A DNA stretch of 64,000 nucleotides from Micromonospora sp. HK10 (GTDB lineage Bacteria > Actinomycetota > Actinomycetes > Mycobacteriales > Micromonosporaceae). Shown piece by piece: positions 23,979 to 32,837 of the stretch (within the stretch, counting starts at the first letter, position 1; each line of letters opens with the position of its first letter). The notes under the pieces were generated by a model. The model did not search any database. It saw nothing but the letters and a program-made list of their open reading frames with translations, and had not been told where the DNA came from. Both the position numbers and the translations under genes were made by a program. The stretch covers positions 1 to 64,000 of the forward strand of contig NZ_KQ058821.1 of the NCBI RefSeq assembly GCF_000982955.1, given 5' to 3'.

Positions 23979-24935
23979 TTAGCGGCGGGTACTGGCGATG
24001 GCGGGCGTGTTGGCGTCGGGGTGCGGGGCGGTGTCAGGGTCAGCGGTGGCGTCGGGGTCCGGGGCGGTGTCAGGGTCAGCGGCGGCGTCGGAGTCCGGGA
24101 CGGCGCTGGGGTCGGTGGGCGGGGTGGGGGAGTCGGCGGTGTCGGACGGCAGCGTCATGGTGTCGCGCCGGCGGCGGCTGAACAGCCAGCCGATCGCGGC
24201 CCCGCCGGCCAAGCCGGCGAGCAGACCGCCGCCGAGCAGCAGGTCGGCGCTCGGCCCGTCGCCGGTCGCCCCGGCCGCCGGGAGCCCGACGCCGGACCCG
24301 CCCGGCGCCGCGCCGGCCGGGTCGCCACCGGCGGCGCCGTGCCCGCCGTGGGCCGCGCCGGCCGGGGCGGCGTCGCCGCCGTGCGTGGTGGTGCCGGGTG
24401 GTGGCGGCAGCAGGGTCACCGTGGGGGCCGGGTGCGCCCCGCCCGGCGGGTCGACCCAGCGGACCACGGTCCCGTCGGCGTACGTCTGGATCACCTCGAA
24501 GGTGAGCCGGTCGGTGGCCGGCATCGGGCCCATGCCGAGTGACAGGCGCGCCGCCGCGCCCCGGGTGCCGGGCATCCGGATCCAGGTCACCGCGTCGGTC
24601 ACCTGGTCCAGCTCGGCGGCGTGGATGCCGGCGACCGGCTGGTCGAGGCGGCGGGTGGTGATGGTCGGCGCCCAGTCCGGCACGGACAGCGGGTAGACCT
24701 CGCCGATCGGGGCGTCCGCCGGCATCTTCAGCTCGATGCGGGTGGTCCGGCTGCCGCTGCGCTCCTCGGGCAGCACCACCGCCAGCTCGATCGCGTCGCC
24801 CTGGTGCACCTGGGCGGGCGAGGTCGTGACGGCCACCTCGGCGGCGCTCGCCGCACCCGGCCAGCCCAGCGTTCCCGCCGCCACGGCGGCCAGCAGCGTG
24901 GCCGCCCGCAGGCGGACCCGACGGGTCATCGTCAT
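23979..24935 (-). CDS. YcnI/DUF1775-like secreted membrane-anchored protein
   Basis: About 318 residues. A signal peptide (LRAATLLAAVAAGTLGWPGAASA) is followed by a DUF1775-like domain with ELKMPADAPIGEVYPL and the WAPTITTR segment typical of YcnI. A Pro/Gly/His-rich linker leads to a C-terminal membrane helix (LLLGGGLLAGLAGGAAIGWLF), an RRRR stop, and a repetitive Asp/Pro/Ala tail. Characterised YcnI proteins bind Cu(II) with a histidine at the mature N terminus. The mature N terminus here would be AEVAVTT, without that His, so copper binding is doubtful. Start: ATG at 24935 with GGGGACGAG upstream; ATG at 24947 is possible. Confidence 0.75.
   Translation of the reverse strand: MTMTRRVRLRAATLLAAVAAGTLGWPGAASAAEVAVTTSPAQVHQGDAIELAVVLPEERSGSRTTRIELKMPADAPIGEVYPLSVPDWAPTITTRRLDQPVAGIHAAELDQVTDAVTWIRMPGTRGAAARLSLGMGPMPATDRLTFEVIQTYADGTVVRWVDPPGGAHPAPTVTLLPPPPGTTTHGGDAAPAGAAHGGHGAAGGDPAGAAPGGSGVGLPAAGATGDGPSADLLLGGGLLAGLAGGAAIGWLFSRRRRDTMTLPSDTADSPTPPTDPSAVPDSDAAADPDTAPDPDATADPDTAPHPDANTPAIASTRR
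24013..24084. repeat. 36-bp in-frame tandem repeat in the YcnI-like tail
   Basis: Two nearly identical 36-bp units (24013-24048 and 24049-24084) and a decayed third encode the cytoplasmic tail DPDTAPDPDA-type repeats. One unit equals 12 residues, so copy changes stay in frame. Confidence 0.75.
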
Positions 24936-25152
24936 GCTCGTCCCCATCCGTCTCGGCGCGGCCGGCTCCGGCTCCGGCCACACCCGGTAGTTCGGCCCCG
25001 GGGACGGAAAGGTTCAACGCCGGGGCGAATTCGGCGACGCCACCGGCCGGGACGTTGCGCCGCGACCGACGGGCCGCGACGGGCGACCGATAGCATCGCA
25101 GGGGCGCCGCCGGGCGGCGCCACCCATCGAACCGTCTACGACAGGAGTCACC

Positions 25153-27165
25153 GTGTCCGCACCCCGTACCCCCGCCGTGGCCGACCCCGTCGTCGTCGCC
25201 GCCGGGACGACGGCGGCCGACGCGGTGGCCGCGGCCGGACTGCCGACGACCGGCCCGAAGGCCGTCGTGGTGGTCCGCGACCCGCAGGGCGTGCTGCGCG
25301 ACCTGGACTGGAAGCCGGCCGAGGAGACCACCGTCGAGCCGGTCGCGCTGGACTCGCCGGACGGGCTGAACGTGCTGCGCCACTCCACCGCGCACGTGCT
25401 CGCCCAGGCCGTGCAGGACGTCTTCCCCGAGGCGAAGCTCGGCATCGGCCCGCCGATCGAGAACGGCTTCTACTACGACTTCCAGGTCGACAAGCCGTTC
25501 CAGCCGGACGACCTGGCGAAGCTCGAGAAGCGGATGCAGGAGATCATCAAGTCCGGCCAGCGGTTCCGCCGGCGCCGCTTCACCAACCTGGACGAGGCGC
25601 GGGGCGAGCTGGCCGCCGAGCCGTTCAAGATGGAACTCATCGAGGTCAAGGGGGAAGGGCTGGACTCCTCCGAGGTGATGGAGGTGGGCGGCGGCGAGCT
25701 GACCATCTACGACAACCTCGCCGCGAACGAGGACAAGGTCTGCTGGTCGGACCTGTGCCGGGGCCCGCACCTGCCGAACACCCGGCTGATCGGCGCGTTC
25801 AAGCTGATGCGCTCCGCCGCCGCGTACTGGCGGGGCTCGGAGAAGAACCCGCAGCTGCAGCGGGTCTACGGCACCGCGTGGCCGACCCGGGACGAGCTGA
25901 AGGCGTACCTGCGGCTGTTGGAGGAGGCGGCCCGGCGCGACCACCGCAAGCTCGGTGCGGACCTGGACCTGTTCAGCTTCCCCGACGAGATCGGCTCCGG
26001 CCTGGCGGTCTTCCACCCCAAGGGCGGGGTGCTCAAGCGGGTGATGGAGGACTACGTCCGGACCCGCCACATCGAGGAGGGCTTCCAGTACGTCGGCACC
26101 CCGCACATCTCCAAGGAGGGCCTCTTCCACACCTCGGGCCACCTGCCGTACTACGCCGACGGCATGTACCCGCCGATGGAGCTCGAGGGCGCGGACTACT
26201 ACCTCAAGGCGATGAACTGCCCGATGCACAACCTGATCTACCGGTCGCGCGGGCGGTCCTACCGTGAGCTGCCGATGCGGCTGTTCGAGTTCGGCTCGGT
26301 CTACCGGTACGAGAAGTCCGGCGTGGTGCACGGGCTGACCCGGGTACGCGGCCTGACCCAGGACGACTCGCACTCCTACTGCACCCGGGAGCAGGCGCCG
26401 GCCGAGATCAAGCACCTGCTCAACTTCGTGCTGAGCCTGCTGAAGGACTTCGGCATCGACGACTTCTACCTGGAGCTGTCGACCCGCGACGAGGCCCGGC
26501 TGGACAAGTTCGTCGGGTCCGACGAGGACTGGGCGACGGCCACCGCGGTGCTGGAGCAGTGCGCGATGGAGACCGGGCTCGACCTGGTGCCGGACCCGGG
26601 TGGCGCGGCCTTCTACGGGCCGAAGATCTCCGTGCAGGCCAAGGACGCCATCGGCCGCACCTGGCAGCTGTCGACCATCCAGTACGACTTCAACCAGCCG
26701 AAGGGCTTCGGGCTGGAGTACCAGGCGGCCGACGGCACCCGGCAGCAGCCGGTCATGATCCACTGCGCGAAGTTCGGCTCGATCGAGCGGTTCATCGGCG
26801 TGCTCACCGAGCACTACGCCGGCGCGTTCCCGGCCTGGCTCGCCCCGGTGCAGGTGGTCGGCATCCCGATCCGCGAGGACCACACCGACTACCTCCAGGA
26901 CTTCGTCACCACGCTGCGCAAGCAGGGCATCCGCGCCGACGTGGACGCCGGTGACGACCGGATGCAGAAGAAGATCCGCAACGCCCAGCAGCAGAAGATC
27001 CCGTTCATGGTGATCGCCGGGGACGACGACGTGGCCGCCGGCACCGTGTCGTTCCGCTACCGGGACGGCTCGCAGCGCAACGGCGTGCCGATCGCCGAGG
27101 CGGTCGCCCACGTGGTCGACGTGGTCACCTCCCGGACCAACTCCGGCCCGTCCGCCGAGGGCTGA
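25153..27165 (+). CDS. thrS: threonyl-tRNA synthetase
   Basis: 670 residues, normal for ThrRS. The N-terminal TGS-like part is followed by the second additional (editing-type) domain with [11 protein letters not shown], then the class II catalytic core. Zinc ligands lie in MNCPMH and downstream histidines, motif 2 in [24 protein letters not shown] (FRYE type), and motif 3 near SIERFIGVL. The C-terminal anticodon-binding domain begins at [12 protein letters not shown]. The GTG start is preceded by ACAGGAG. A TAGCAT -10-like hexamer lies about 60 nt upstream. No T-box leader is visible. It begins the conserved block thrS-HIT-pgsA-patA-pimA. Confidence 0.96.
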   Translation: MSAPRTPAVADPVVVAAGTTAADAVAAAGLPTTGPKAVVVVRDPQGVLRDLDWKPAEETTVEPVALDSPDGLNVLRHSTAHVLAQAVQDVFPEAKLGIGPPIENGFYYDFQVDKPFQPDDLAKLEKRMQEIIKSGQRFRRRRFTNLDEARGELAAEPFKMELIEVKGEGLDSSEVMEVGGGELTIYDNLAANEDKVCWSDLCRGPHLPNTRLIGAFKLMRSAAAYWRGSEKNPQLQRVYGTAWPTRDELKAYLRLLEEAARRDHRKLGADLDLFSFPDEIGSGLAVFHPKGGVLKRVMEDYVRTRHIEEGFQYVGTPHISKEGLFHTSGHLPYYADGMYPPMELEGADYYLKAMNCPMHNLIYRSRGRSYRELPMRLFEFGSVYRYEKSGVVHGLTRVRGLTQDDSHSYCTREQAPAEIKHLLNFVLSLLKDFGIDDFYLELSTRDEARLDKFVGSDEDWATATAVLEQCAMETGLDLVPDPGGAAFYGPKISVQAKDAIGRTWQLSTIQYDFNQPKGFGLEYQAADGTRQQPVMIHCAKFGSIERFIGVLTEHYAGAFPAWLAPVQVVGIPIREDHTDYLQDFVTTLRKQGIRADVDAGDDRMQKKIRNAQQQKIPFMVIAGDDDVAAGTVSFRYRDGSQRNGVPIAEAVAHVVDVVTSRTNSGPSAEG

Positions 27166-27172
27166 GGCGTAC

Positions 27173-27207
27173 GCAGGGGCCCTGCCGCGCGGCGGACGGG
27201 CCCCTGC
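27173..27207 (+). terminator. hairpin between thrS and the HIT gene
   Basis: A 10-bp perfect stem GCAGGGGCCC / GGGCCCCTGC with a 15-nt loop, beginning 8 bp after the thrS stop. Confidence 0.7.
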
Positions 27208-27213
27208 CGCCCG

Positions 27214-27219
27214 TAGGAT
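27214..27219 (+). promoter_or_regulatory. -10 element of a probably leaderless HIT gene
   Basis: TAGGAT ends 7 nt before the GTG start codon. This is the spacing expected if transcription starts at the first base of the coding region. There is no Shine-Dalgarno. Confidence 0.5.
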
Positions 27220-27226
27220 CGCTGCT

Positions 27227-27784
27227 GTGACAGGGGCGGAACGGCACACGGAGCACGGCACCGACGGCGCGCTGGCGGACGGGCTGGAACGACTCTGGAC
27301 GCCGCACCGGATGACCTACATCTCCGGCGAGGACCGGCCCGAGGGCGGCTACGAGAAGCCCGCCGGCTGCCCGTTCTGCCGCGCCCCCGGCCTGCCGCCG
27401 GAGGAGAGCCTGATCGTGGCCCGCGGCGAGCACGTCTTCGCGGTGCTCAACCTCTACCCGTACAACCCGGGGCACCTGCTGGTCTGCCCGTACCGGCACG
27501 TGGCCGACTACACCGACCTGGACGCCCCGGAGACCGCTGAGCTGGCCGCCTTCACCAAGGACGCCATGCGGGTGGTCCGCCGGGTCTCCAGCGCGCACGG
27601 GTTCAACCTGGGCATGAACCAGGGCGGGGTGGCCGGCGCCGGCATCGCCGCCCACCTGCACCAGCACGTGGTGCCGCGCTGGGGCGGGGACGCCAACTTC
27701 ATGCCGGTGATCGGGCGGACGAAGGTGCTGCCGCAACTGCTCGCCGACACCCGGGACCTGTTCGCCAAGGCCTGGCCGGCCTGA
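27227..27784 (+). CDS. HIT-domain nucleotide hydrolase/phosphorylase (Rv2613c-type)
   Basis: 185 residues. The histidine triad HLHQHVVPRW is preceded by FNLGMNQGGVAGAGIAAHLH, and CPFCRA near residue 45 begins a zinc-binding or structural loop. The same gene, Rv2613c in M. tuberculosis, lies next to thrS and pgsA1 and has been described as a diadenosine tetraphosphate phosphorylase. By synteny and similarity that activity is likely here. The start has a -10 hexamer but no ribosome-binding site, consistent with a leaderless mRNA. Confidence 0.9.
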   Translation: MTGAERHTEHGTDGALADGLERLWTPHRMTYISGEDRPEGGYEKPAGCPFCRAPGLPPEESLIVARGEHVFAVLNLYPYNPGHLLVCPYRHVADYTDLDAPETAELAAFTKDAMRVVRRVSSAHGFNLGMNQGGVAGAGIAAHLHQHVVPRWGGDANFMPVIGRTKVLPQLLADTRDLFAKAWPA

Positions 27785-27800
27785 CCCCGCCTGACCCCGG

Positions 27801-27856
27801 GCCTGGCCTGATCGGCCTGGCCTGATCGGCCTGGCCTGATCGGCCTGGCCTGACCC
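27801..27856. repeat. 14-bp tandem repeat array
   Basis: Three identical copies of GCCTGGCCTGATCG (27801, 27815, 27829) and a fourth ending in ACCC (27843). They lie in a longer stretch (27782-27925) built from CTGACC and GGCCTG words. It is between the HIT stop and the next gene and has no coding signal. Confidence 0.9.
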
Positions 27857-27983
27857 CGGCCTGACTGGCATGACCGGCCTGGTCGGCCCGGCCTGACCCC
27901 GGCCTGACCGGCCCGGCCTGGCCGCTTCGCGGCGCCGGGGGCGGGGATCAACGACGGCCTCGCCCGACAGTATGATCTTGCCC

Positions 27984-28610
27984 ATGGCCCTGCTGCATCA
28001 CGCCGAACTGCGCCCCTCGAAGCTCGACCTGCTCACCGCCTGGCTGCCCGGCCGCCCCTGGTTCGCCGGCACCGCCGGCGCGGACGTCACCCGGGTCGCC
28101 GCGTACCGCTTCGACGACCCGGCCGGTGAGGTCGGCATCGAGACCATCCTGGTCCGGGCCGGGGACGGGCCGGTCCTCCAGGTTCCGCTGACCTACCGGG
28201 GCGCGCCGCTGGCCGGCGCCGACCGCTGGCTGGTCGGCACCATCGAGCACTCCGTGCTGGGCCGCCGCTGGGTGTACGACGCGGCCGGCGACCCGGTCTA
28301 CCAGGCCGCGCTGGCCGCCGCCGTCCTGGACGGGGCGGGACAGGCCGAGGAGTACTTCGAGGTGGACGGCCGGCGGGAGGTGCGCGCGGCGAGCATGACG
28401 GTGCGGGGCGGCCGGCTGGCCGGCGTCGACGCCGCCGGGATCGGCGCGGTCCGCGAGGTGGTCGACGGCGAACCCACCCGCCTGGTGACCGAGCGGGTGG
28501 AGCTGGCCCTGGTCCGCCGCCCCGGCACCGGCCCGGCCGAGGGCGGCCTGACCGGCGCCTGGCCGGAGCTGACCGAGCCGGTCGTGCTGGCGTACTCGAC
28601 GCCGCGCTGA
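27984..28610 (+). CDS. maltokinase N-terminal cap-domain protein (CG0192-like)
   Basis: 208 residues. HAELRPSKLDLLTAWLPGRPWF and the beta-rich continuation (VGIETILVRAGDGPVLQVPLTYRGAPLAG) match the N-cap domain found on actinobacterial maltokinase (Mak/Pep2), here without the kinase part. Stand-alone versions of this domain (CG0192-type proteins) exist and are uncharacterised. A TATGAT -10 ends 7 nt before ATG 27984, so this start fits a leaderless transcript; an ATG at 27972 lies inside the -10 itself. A link to trehalose/glycogen metabolism is only suggested by the domain. Confidence 0.78.
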   Translation: MALLHHAELRPSKLDLLTAWLPGRPWFAGTAGADVTRVAAYRFDDPAGEVGIETILVRAGDGPVLQVPLTYRGAPLAGADRWLVGTIEHSVLGRRWVYDAAGDPVYQAALAAAVLDGAGQAEEYFEVDGRREVRAASMTVRGGRLAGVDAAGIGAVREVVDGEPTRLVTERVELALVRRPGTGPAEGGLTGAWPELTEPVVLAYSTPR

Positions 28611-28685
28611 GCTAGCCCGTCGCCGTCCGGCCACCCCGGGTGACGTTCTTCCCCTCGACCGTGCTCGAGGTGACAGGATGCGGCG

Positions 28686-29744
28686 ATGGCAGTCAGCACG
28701 CGGCCGCTGGGCCGCAGCGGCATCGAGGTCAGCGCCCTCGGCATGGGGTGCTGGGCGATCGCCGGACCGTGGGCCGAGGGGACCCGGCCGCTGGGCTGGG
28801 GCGTCGTCGACGACGCGGAGTCGGTCCGGGCCGTGCGGCGCGCGCTCGACCTGGGCGTCACCCTCTTCGACACCGCCGACACGTACGGGGCGGGGCACGG
28901 CGAGCGGATCCTCGGCCGGGCCCTCGCCGGCCGCCGCGACGAGGCGGTGATCGCCACCAAGTGGGGGTACACCTTCGACGAGCGGAGCCGGCAGGCCACC
29001 GGGGAGGACGCGTCCCCCGACTACCTGCGCCGGGCGGTGGTCGACTCGCTGCGCCGGCTGGGCACCGACCGGATCGACCTGTACCAGTTGCACCTCGGTG
29101 ACCTGCCGGCGCCGCGCGCCGAGGCGCTGGTCGGCACCCTGGAGGAGTTGGTGGCCGACGGTCTGGTCCGGGCGTACGGCTGGAGCACCGACCGGGCCGA
29201 CCGGGCCGGCGGCTTCGCCCAGGTGGCCCGGGCCGCCACCGCCGTGCAGCACGGCCTGTCGGTGCTCCGCGACGCCCCCGCCATGCTCGCGGTCTGCGAC
29301 AAGCACGACCTGGCCAGCATCGCCCGGGGGCCGCTCGGGATGGGCCTGCTGACCGGCAAGTACACCCCGGAGTCCACGCTGCCCCGCGACGACGTGCGGG
29401 GCAGCGCGCCGACCTGGCTGGAGTGGTTCCGCGGCGGCCGGCCCGCCCCGGAGTGGCTGCGCCGGGTCGCCGCGGTGCGGGACGCGCTGACCGCCGACGG
29501 CCGGACCCTGGCCCAGGGGGCCCTCGGCTGGATCTGGGCGCGCAGCGACCGCACCGTGCCGATCCCGGGGGCGCGGACGGTGGCACAGGTCGAGGAGAAC
29601 GCCGCCGCGCTGGCCCGGGGCCCGCTCGCCGCCGACCAGTTCGCCGAGGTGGAACGCCGGCTCGCCGCGCTGCGCGCGGCCGCCCTGCGCGACGCCGACC
29701 GCCCCCACTGGCCGATGCCCCCCGTCCCCGCCGCCCGCCCCTGA
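28686..29744 (+). CDS. aldo/keto reductase
   Basis: 352 residues. The AKR signature begins LGRSGIEVSALGMGCWAIAG. The catalytic Asp/Tyr are in LFDTADTYGAGHGE, Lys in VIATKWG, and His in LYQLHLGD. The NADP motif is VPIPGARTVAQVEENAAAL. A CAGGAT hexamer 6 nt before ATG may be a -10 of a leaderless transcript. It resembles the AKR11-like general stress/oxidoreductase group, but no substrate can be assigned. Convergent with the EF-G2 gene. Confidence 0.88.
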   Translation: MAVSTRPLGRSGIEVSALGMGCWAIAGPWAEGTRPLGWGVVDDAESVRAVRRALDLGVTLFDTADTYGAGHGERILGRALAGRRDEAVIATKWGYTFDERSRQATGEDASPDYLRRAVVDSLRRLGTDRIDLYQLHLGDLPAPRAEALVGTLEELVADGLVRAYGWSTDRADRAGGFAQVARAATAVQHGLSVLRDAPAMLAVCDKHDLASIARGPLGMGLLTGKYTPESTLPRDDVRGSAPTWLEWFRGGRPAPEWLRRVAAVRDALTADGRTLAQGALGWIWARSDRTVPIPGARTVAQVEENAAALARGPLAADQFAEVERRLAALRAAALRDADRPHWPMPPVPAARP

Positions 29745-29787
29745 CCGCACCGACGGGCAGGCAGGGGAGAGGCAGGGGCGGGGCGGG

Positions 29788-31965
29788 TCAGGGGTGGGCG
29801 GCGGCTTCCTTGCGGACCTGGTCGGCGAGGTGGGCGGGCATCGGCTCGTAGCGGGCGAACTCGCGGCGGAAGGTGCCGGTGCCGGCCGTCATCGAGCGCA
29901 GCTCGACCGCGTACCGGAGCAGCTCGGTGGCCGGGACCTCGGCGCGTACCAGGGTGCGGCCCTCGGCGTCCGGATCCGGCTCGGTGCCGAGCACCCGGCC
30001 GCGCCGGCCGGAGAGGTCACCCATCACCGCGCCGACCGAGGAGTCGGGCACCCGGATGGTCACCTCGTCCACCGGCTCCAGCAGGGCCGGCTGCCCCTGC
30101 TCGGCGGCGTCGCGCAGCGCCAGGGCGCCCGCGGTCTGGAACGCCGCGTCGGAGGAGTCCACACTGTGCGCCTTGCCGTCGAAGAGGGTCACCCGCAGGT
30201 CCACCACCGGGTACCCGGCGACCAGGCCGCGCTCCATCTGCGCCCGCACGCCCTTCTCCACGGACGGGATGTAGTTGTGCGGCACCGCGCCGCCGACGAC
30301 CTTGTCCACGAACTCGAAGCCGGCGCCGCGCGGCAACGGCGACACCTCGATGTCGCAGACCGCGTACTGGCCGTGGCCGCCGGACTGCTTGACGTGCCGG
30401 CCGTGCCCGCGGGCGCCGCTGGTCAGGGTCTCCCGCAGCGCCACCCGGACCGGCTCGGTCTCCAGCTCGACGCCACCGGCGCGGAGCCGGTCGAGCACCA
30501 CGTCGGCGTGCGCCTCGCCCATGCACCAGAGCACCAGCTGGTGGGTCTCCGGGTTGCGCTCCAGCCGCAGCGTCGGGTCACCGGCCACCAGCCGGCCCAG
30601 GTTGCGGGCCAGCGCGTCCTCGTCGGCCCGGCTCTTCGCCACGATGGCCACCGGCAGCAGCGGCTCGGGCATCTCCCACGGGGCGATGAGCAGCGGGTCG
30701 TCCTTGGCCGAGATGGTGTCGCCGGTCTCCGCGCTGCCCGACTTGGTGATGGCGCAGATGTCGCCGGCCACCGCGGTGGCCACCTCGCGCAGCGTCGCGC
30801 CGAGCGGGCTGTAGACGTGGCCGACCCGCTCGTCGGCGTCGTGGTCCGGGTGGCCGCGCTCGGCCATGCCGTGCCCGGACACGTGGATCACCTGGTCGGG
30901 GCGGAGCGTGCCGGAGAAGACCCGGACCAGGGAGACCCGCCCGACGTGCCGGTCGACGGTGGTCTTGACCACCTCGGCGACCAGCGGCCCGTCCGGGTCG
31001 CAGGCCAGCGGCGGCCGGGGCGAGCCGTCCACCCCGGTGACCGCCGGCAGCTCGTGCTCCAACGGGGACGGGAACGCCGCCACCAGGCCGTCGAGCAGCG
31101 CGTCCAGGCCGACGCCGGTCTCCGCGCAGACCGGCACCACCGGGTAGAAGTGGCCCCGGGCGACCGCCTTCTCCAGATCGGTGATGAGCACCTCGGTGTC
31201 GATCTCCTCGCCGCCCAGGTAGCGGTCCATCAGGGTCTCGTCCTCGCTCTCGGCGATGACTCCCTCGATGAGTTCGTTGCGCGCCTCCTGGATGGCGGGC
31301 AGGTGCTCCGGGTCGGGTTCGCGGACCGCGGCCGGCAGCCCGCCGGAGTAGTCGAAGACCCGCCGGGTGATCAGCCCCATCAGCCCGGCCACGCTCTCCC
31401 CGTCGTCGCCCAGCATCGGCAGGTAGAGCGGGAGCACGTTGTCGCCGAAGACCCGCTGGCAGAGCGCGACCGCCTCGTCGAAGTCGGCGCGCGGGTGGTC
31501 CAGCCGGGAGACCGCCACGGCCCGCGGCATGTCCACCGCGGCGCACTCCTCCCAGAGGGCGGCGGTGGCGGCGTCCATCCCGTCGACGGCGGAGACCACG
31601 AACAGCGCGGCGTCGGCGGCCCGCAGCCCGGCGCGCAGCTCGCCGACGAAGTCGCCGTACCCGGGGGTGTCCAGGAGGTTGACCTTGACGTCGCGGTGCA
31701 GCAGCGGGGCGCAGGACAGGCTCACCGAGCGCTGCTGGCGCACGGCGGCCGGATCGTGGTCGCAGACCGTGGTGCCGTCGGTGACGCTGCCGGCCCGGCC
31801 GATCGTGCCGCTGGCCGCGAGCAGCGCCTCGACCAGGGTGGTCTTGCCCGCCCCGGAGTGCCCGACGAGCACCACGTTGCGAACCCTGCCGGGTTCGGTC
31901 ACCACCGGCGCGCCGCCGGTGACACCCTTCTCGTTCTTCGCCGATGCGGCATTCCTCTGCGCCAT
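29788..31965 (-). CDS. elongation factor G-like protein EF-G2
   Basis: 725 residues with the five-domain EF-G layout. G1 is GHSGAGKT, G3 is DTPGYGDF, and G4 is replaced by SRLD where canonical EF-G has NKxD. Domain IV contains GHGQYAVCDIEVSPL and the domain V start VTIRVPDSSVGAVMGDLSGRRGRV. This is the 'EF-G-like protein' type, homologous to M. tuberculosis Rv0120c (FusA2), not the main translocase of the str operon. Its role is unsettled in the literature. A strong GGGAGGTG lies 8 nt before the ATG. The gene is divergent from pgsA with 250 bp between. Confidence 0.92.
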   Translation of the reverse strand: MAQRNAASAKNEKGVTGGAPVVTEPGRVRNVVLVGHSGAGKTTLVEALLAASGTIGRAGSVTDGTTVCDHDPAAVRQQRSVSLSCAPLLHRDVKVNLLDTPGYGDFVGELRAGLRAADAALFVVSAVDGMDAATAALWEECAAVDMPRAVAVSRLDHPRADFDEAVALCQRVFGDNVLPLYLPMLGDDGESVAGLMGLITRRVFDYSGGLPAAVREPDPEHLPAIQEARNELIEGVIAESEDETLMDRYLGGEEIDTEVLITDLEKAVARGHFYPVVPVCAETGVGLDALLDGLVAAFPSPLEHELPAVTGVDGSPRPPLACDPDGPLVAEVVKTTVDRHVGRVSLVRVFSGTLRPDQVIHVSGHGMAERGHPDHDADERVGHVYSPLGATLREVATAVAGDICAITKSGSAETGDTISAKDDPLLIAPWEMPEPLLPVAIVAKSRADEDALARNLGRLVAGDPTLRLERNPETHQLVLWCMGEAHADVVLDRLRAGGVELETEPVRVALRETLTSGARGHGRHVKQSGGHGQYAVCDIEVSPLPRGAGFEFVDKVVGGAVPHNYIPSVEKGVRAQMERGLVAGYPVVDLRVTLFDGKAHSVDSSDAAFQTAGALALRDAAEQGQPALLEPVDEVTIRVPDSSVGAVMGDLSGRRGRVLGTEPDPDAEGRTLVRAEVPATELLRYAVELRSMTAGTGTFRREFARYEPMPAHLADQVRKEAAAHP

Positions 31966-32216
31966 CGCGGCGCACCTCCCTCAGCCGGTGTGGTGGCGAC
32001 CGCCGCGCGCGACGGGGAAGCGGCCCCGGGCGGGTTCCGCGGCGATATCTTCCGGTGATCTCCTCCGGGACGGCAACGCGGACCGGTGTCCCGGTGAACT
32101 GGCTCACCTCCCACGCTCGATCTCACACCCGTGACCGGGCCGGCACAAGTACGTCAGGCGGGTCGGGACGACCGGCTGTGTCCCCGGCCGCCGCCGGCCG
32201 TTATCGTGGGACCGCC

Positions 32217-32837
32217 ATGGCGAAGATCTTCCAAGTGACGGCCCGCGCGGGCATGACCCGCGTCGTGGAGCCGATCGCGCGCGGACTGCTCCGCGCCGGT
32301 GTGTCCCCCAACGCGGTCACCGTGACCGGGACCGTCGGCGTGCTCGTCGGCGCGCTCGGCTTCGGTGCCCGCGGCCACCTGGTCGCCGGCGCGCTGATCG
32401 TCACGGTCTTCGCGCTGACCGACCTGCTCGACGGCACGATGGCCCGGATGAGCGGCGGCTCGACCCGGTTCGGTGCCTTCCTCGACTCGAGCATGGACCG
32501 GATCGCCGACAGCGCCGTCTTCGGCGCGGTGGCGTACTGGCTGGCCACCGAGCACGCTTACTCCGGGGTGGCGGCGGCGCTGCTCTGTCTCGCCGCCGGC
32601 GGGCTGGTCTCCTACGTCAAGGCCCGCGCCGAGGGCCTGGGCATGACCTGCAACGTGGGCATCGCCGAGCGCACCGAGCGGCTGCTGATCGTCGGGGTGG
32701 GCGGCCTGCTCACCGGTCTCGGCCTCGATCCGGCCCTGGAGATCGCGCTCTGGCTGCTCGCCGCGGTCTCGATCTTCACCGTCGGGCAGCGGATGGCCCA
32801 CGTGTACCGGCAGGCCCAGCGGGTCGGCGCGGAGTGA
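32217..32837 (+). CDS. pgsA: phosphatidylinositol phosphate synthase (CDP-alcohol phosphatidyltransferase)
   Basis: 206 residues and about six membrane helices. The CDP-alcohol transferase signature D(x2)DG(x2)AR(x8)G(x3)D(x3)D is complete in DLLDGTMARM...FGAFLDSSMDR. In mycobacteria the same locus encodes PgsA1, which joins CDP-diacylglycerol to inositol phosphate; synteny with patA and pimA supports that role. A TATCGT hexamer lies 9 nt before the ATG. Its stop overlaps the acyltransferase start (GTGA). Confidence 0.93.
   Translation: MAKIFQVTARAGMTRVVEPIARGLLRAGVSPNAVTVTGTVGVLVGALGFGARGHLVAGALIVTVFALTDLLDGTMARMSGGSTRFGAFLDSSMDRIADSAVFGAVAYWLATEHAYSGVAAALLCLAAGGLVSYVKARAEGLGMTCNVGIAERTERLLIVGVGGLLTGLGLDPALEIALWLLAAVSIFTVGQRMAHVYRQAQRVGAE

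Noticed and set aside
25013-25152. T-box riboswitch in front of thrS.
   Set aside because: The distance from the likely -10 to the start is too short and no T-box core (TGGNACCGCG) or specifier hairpin is seen.
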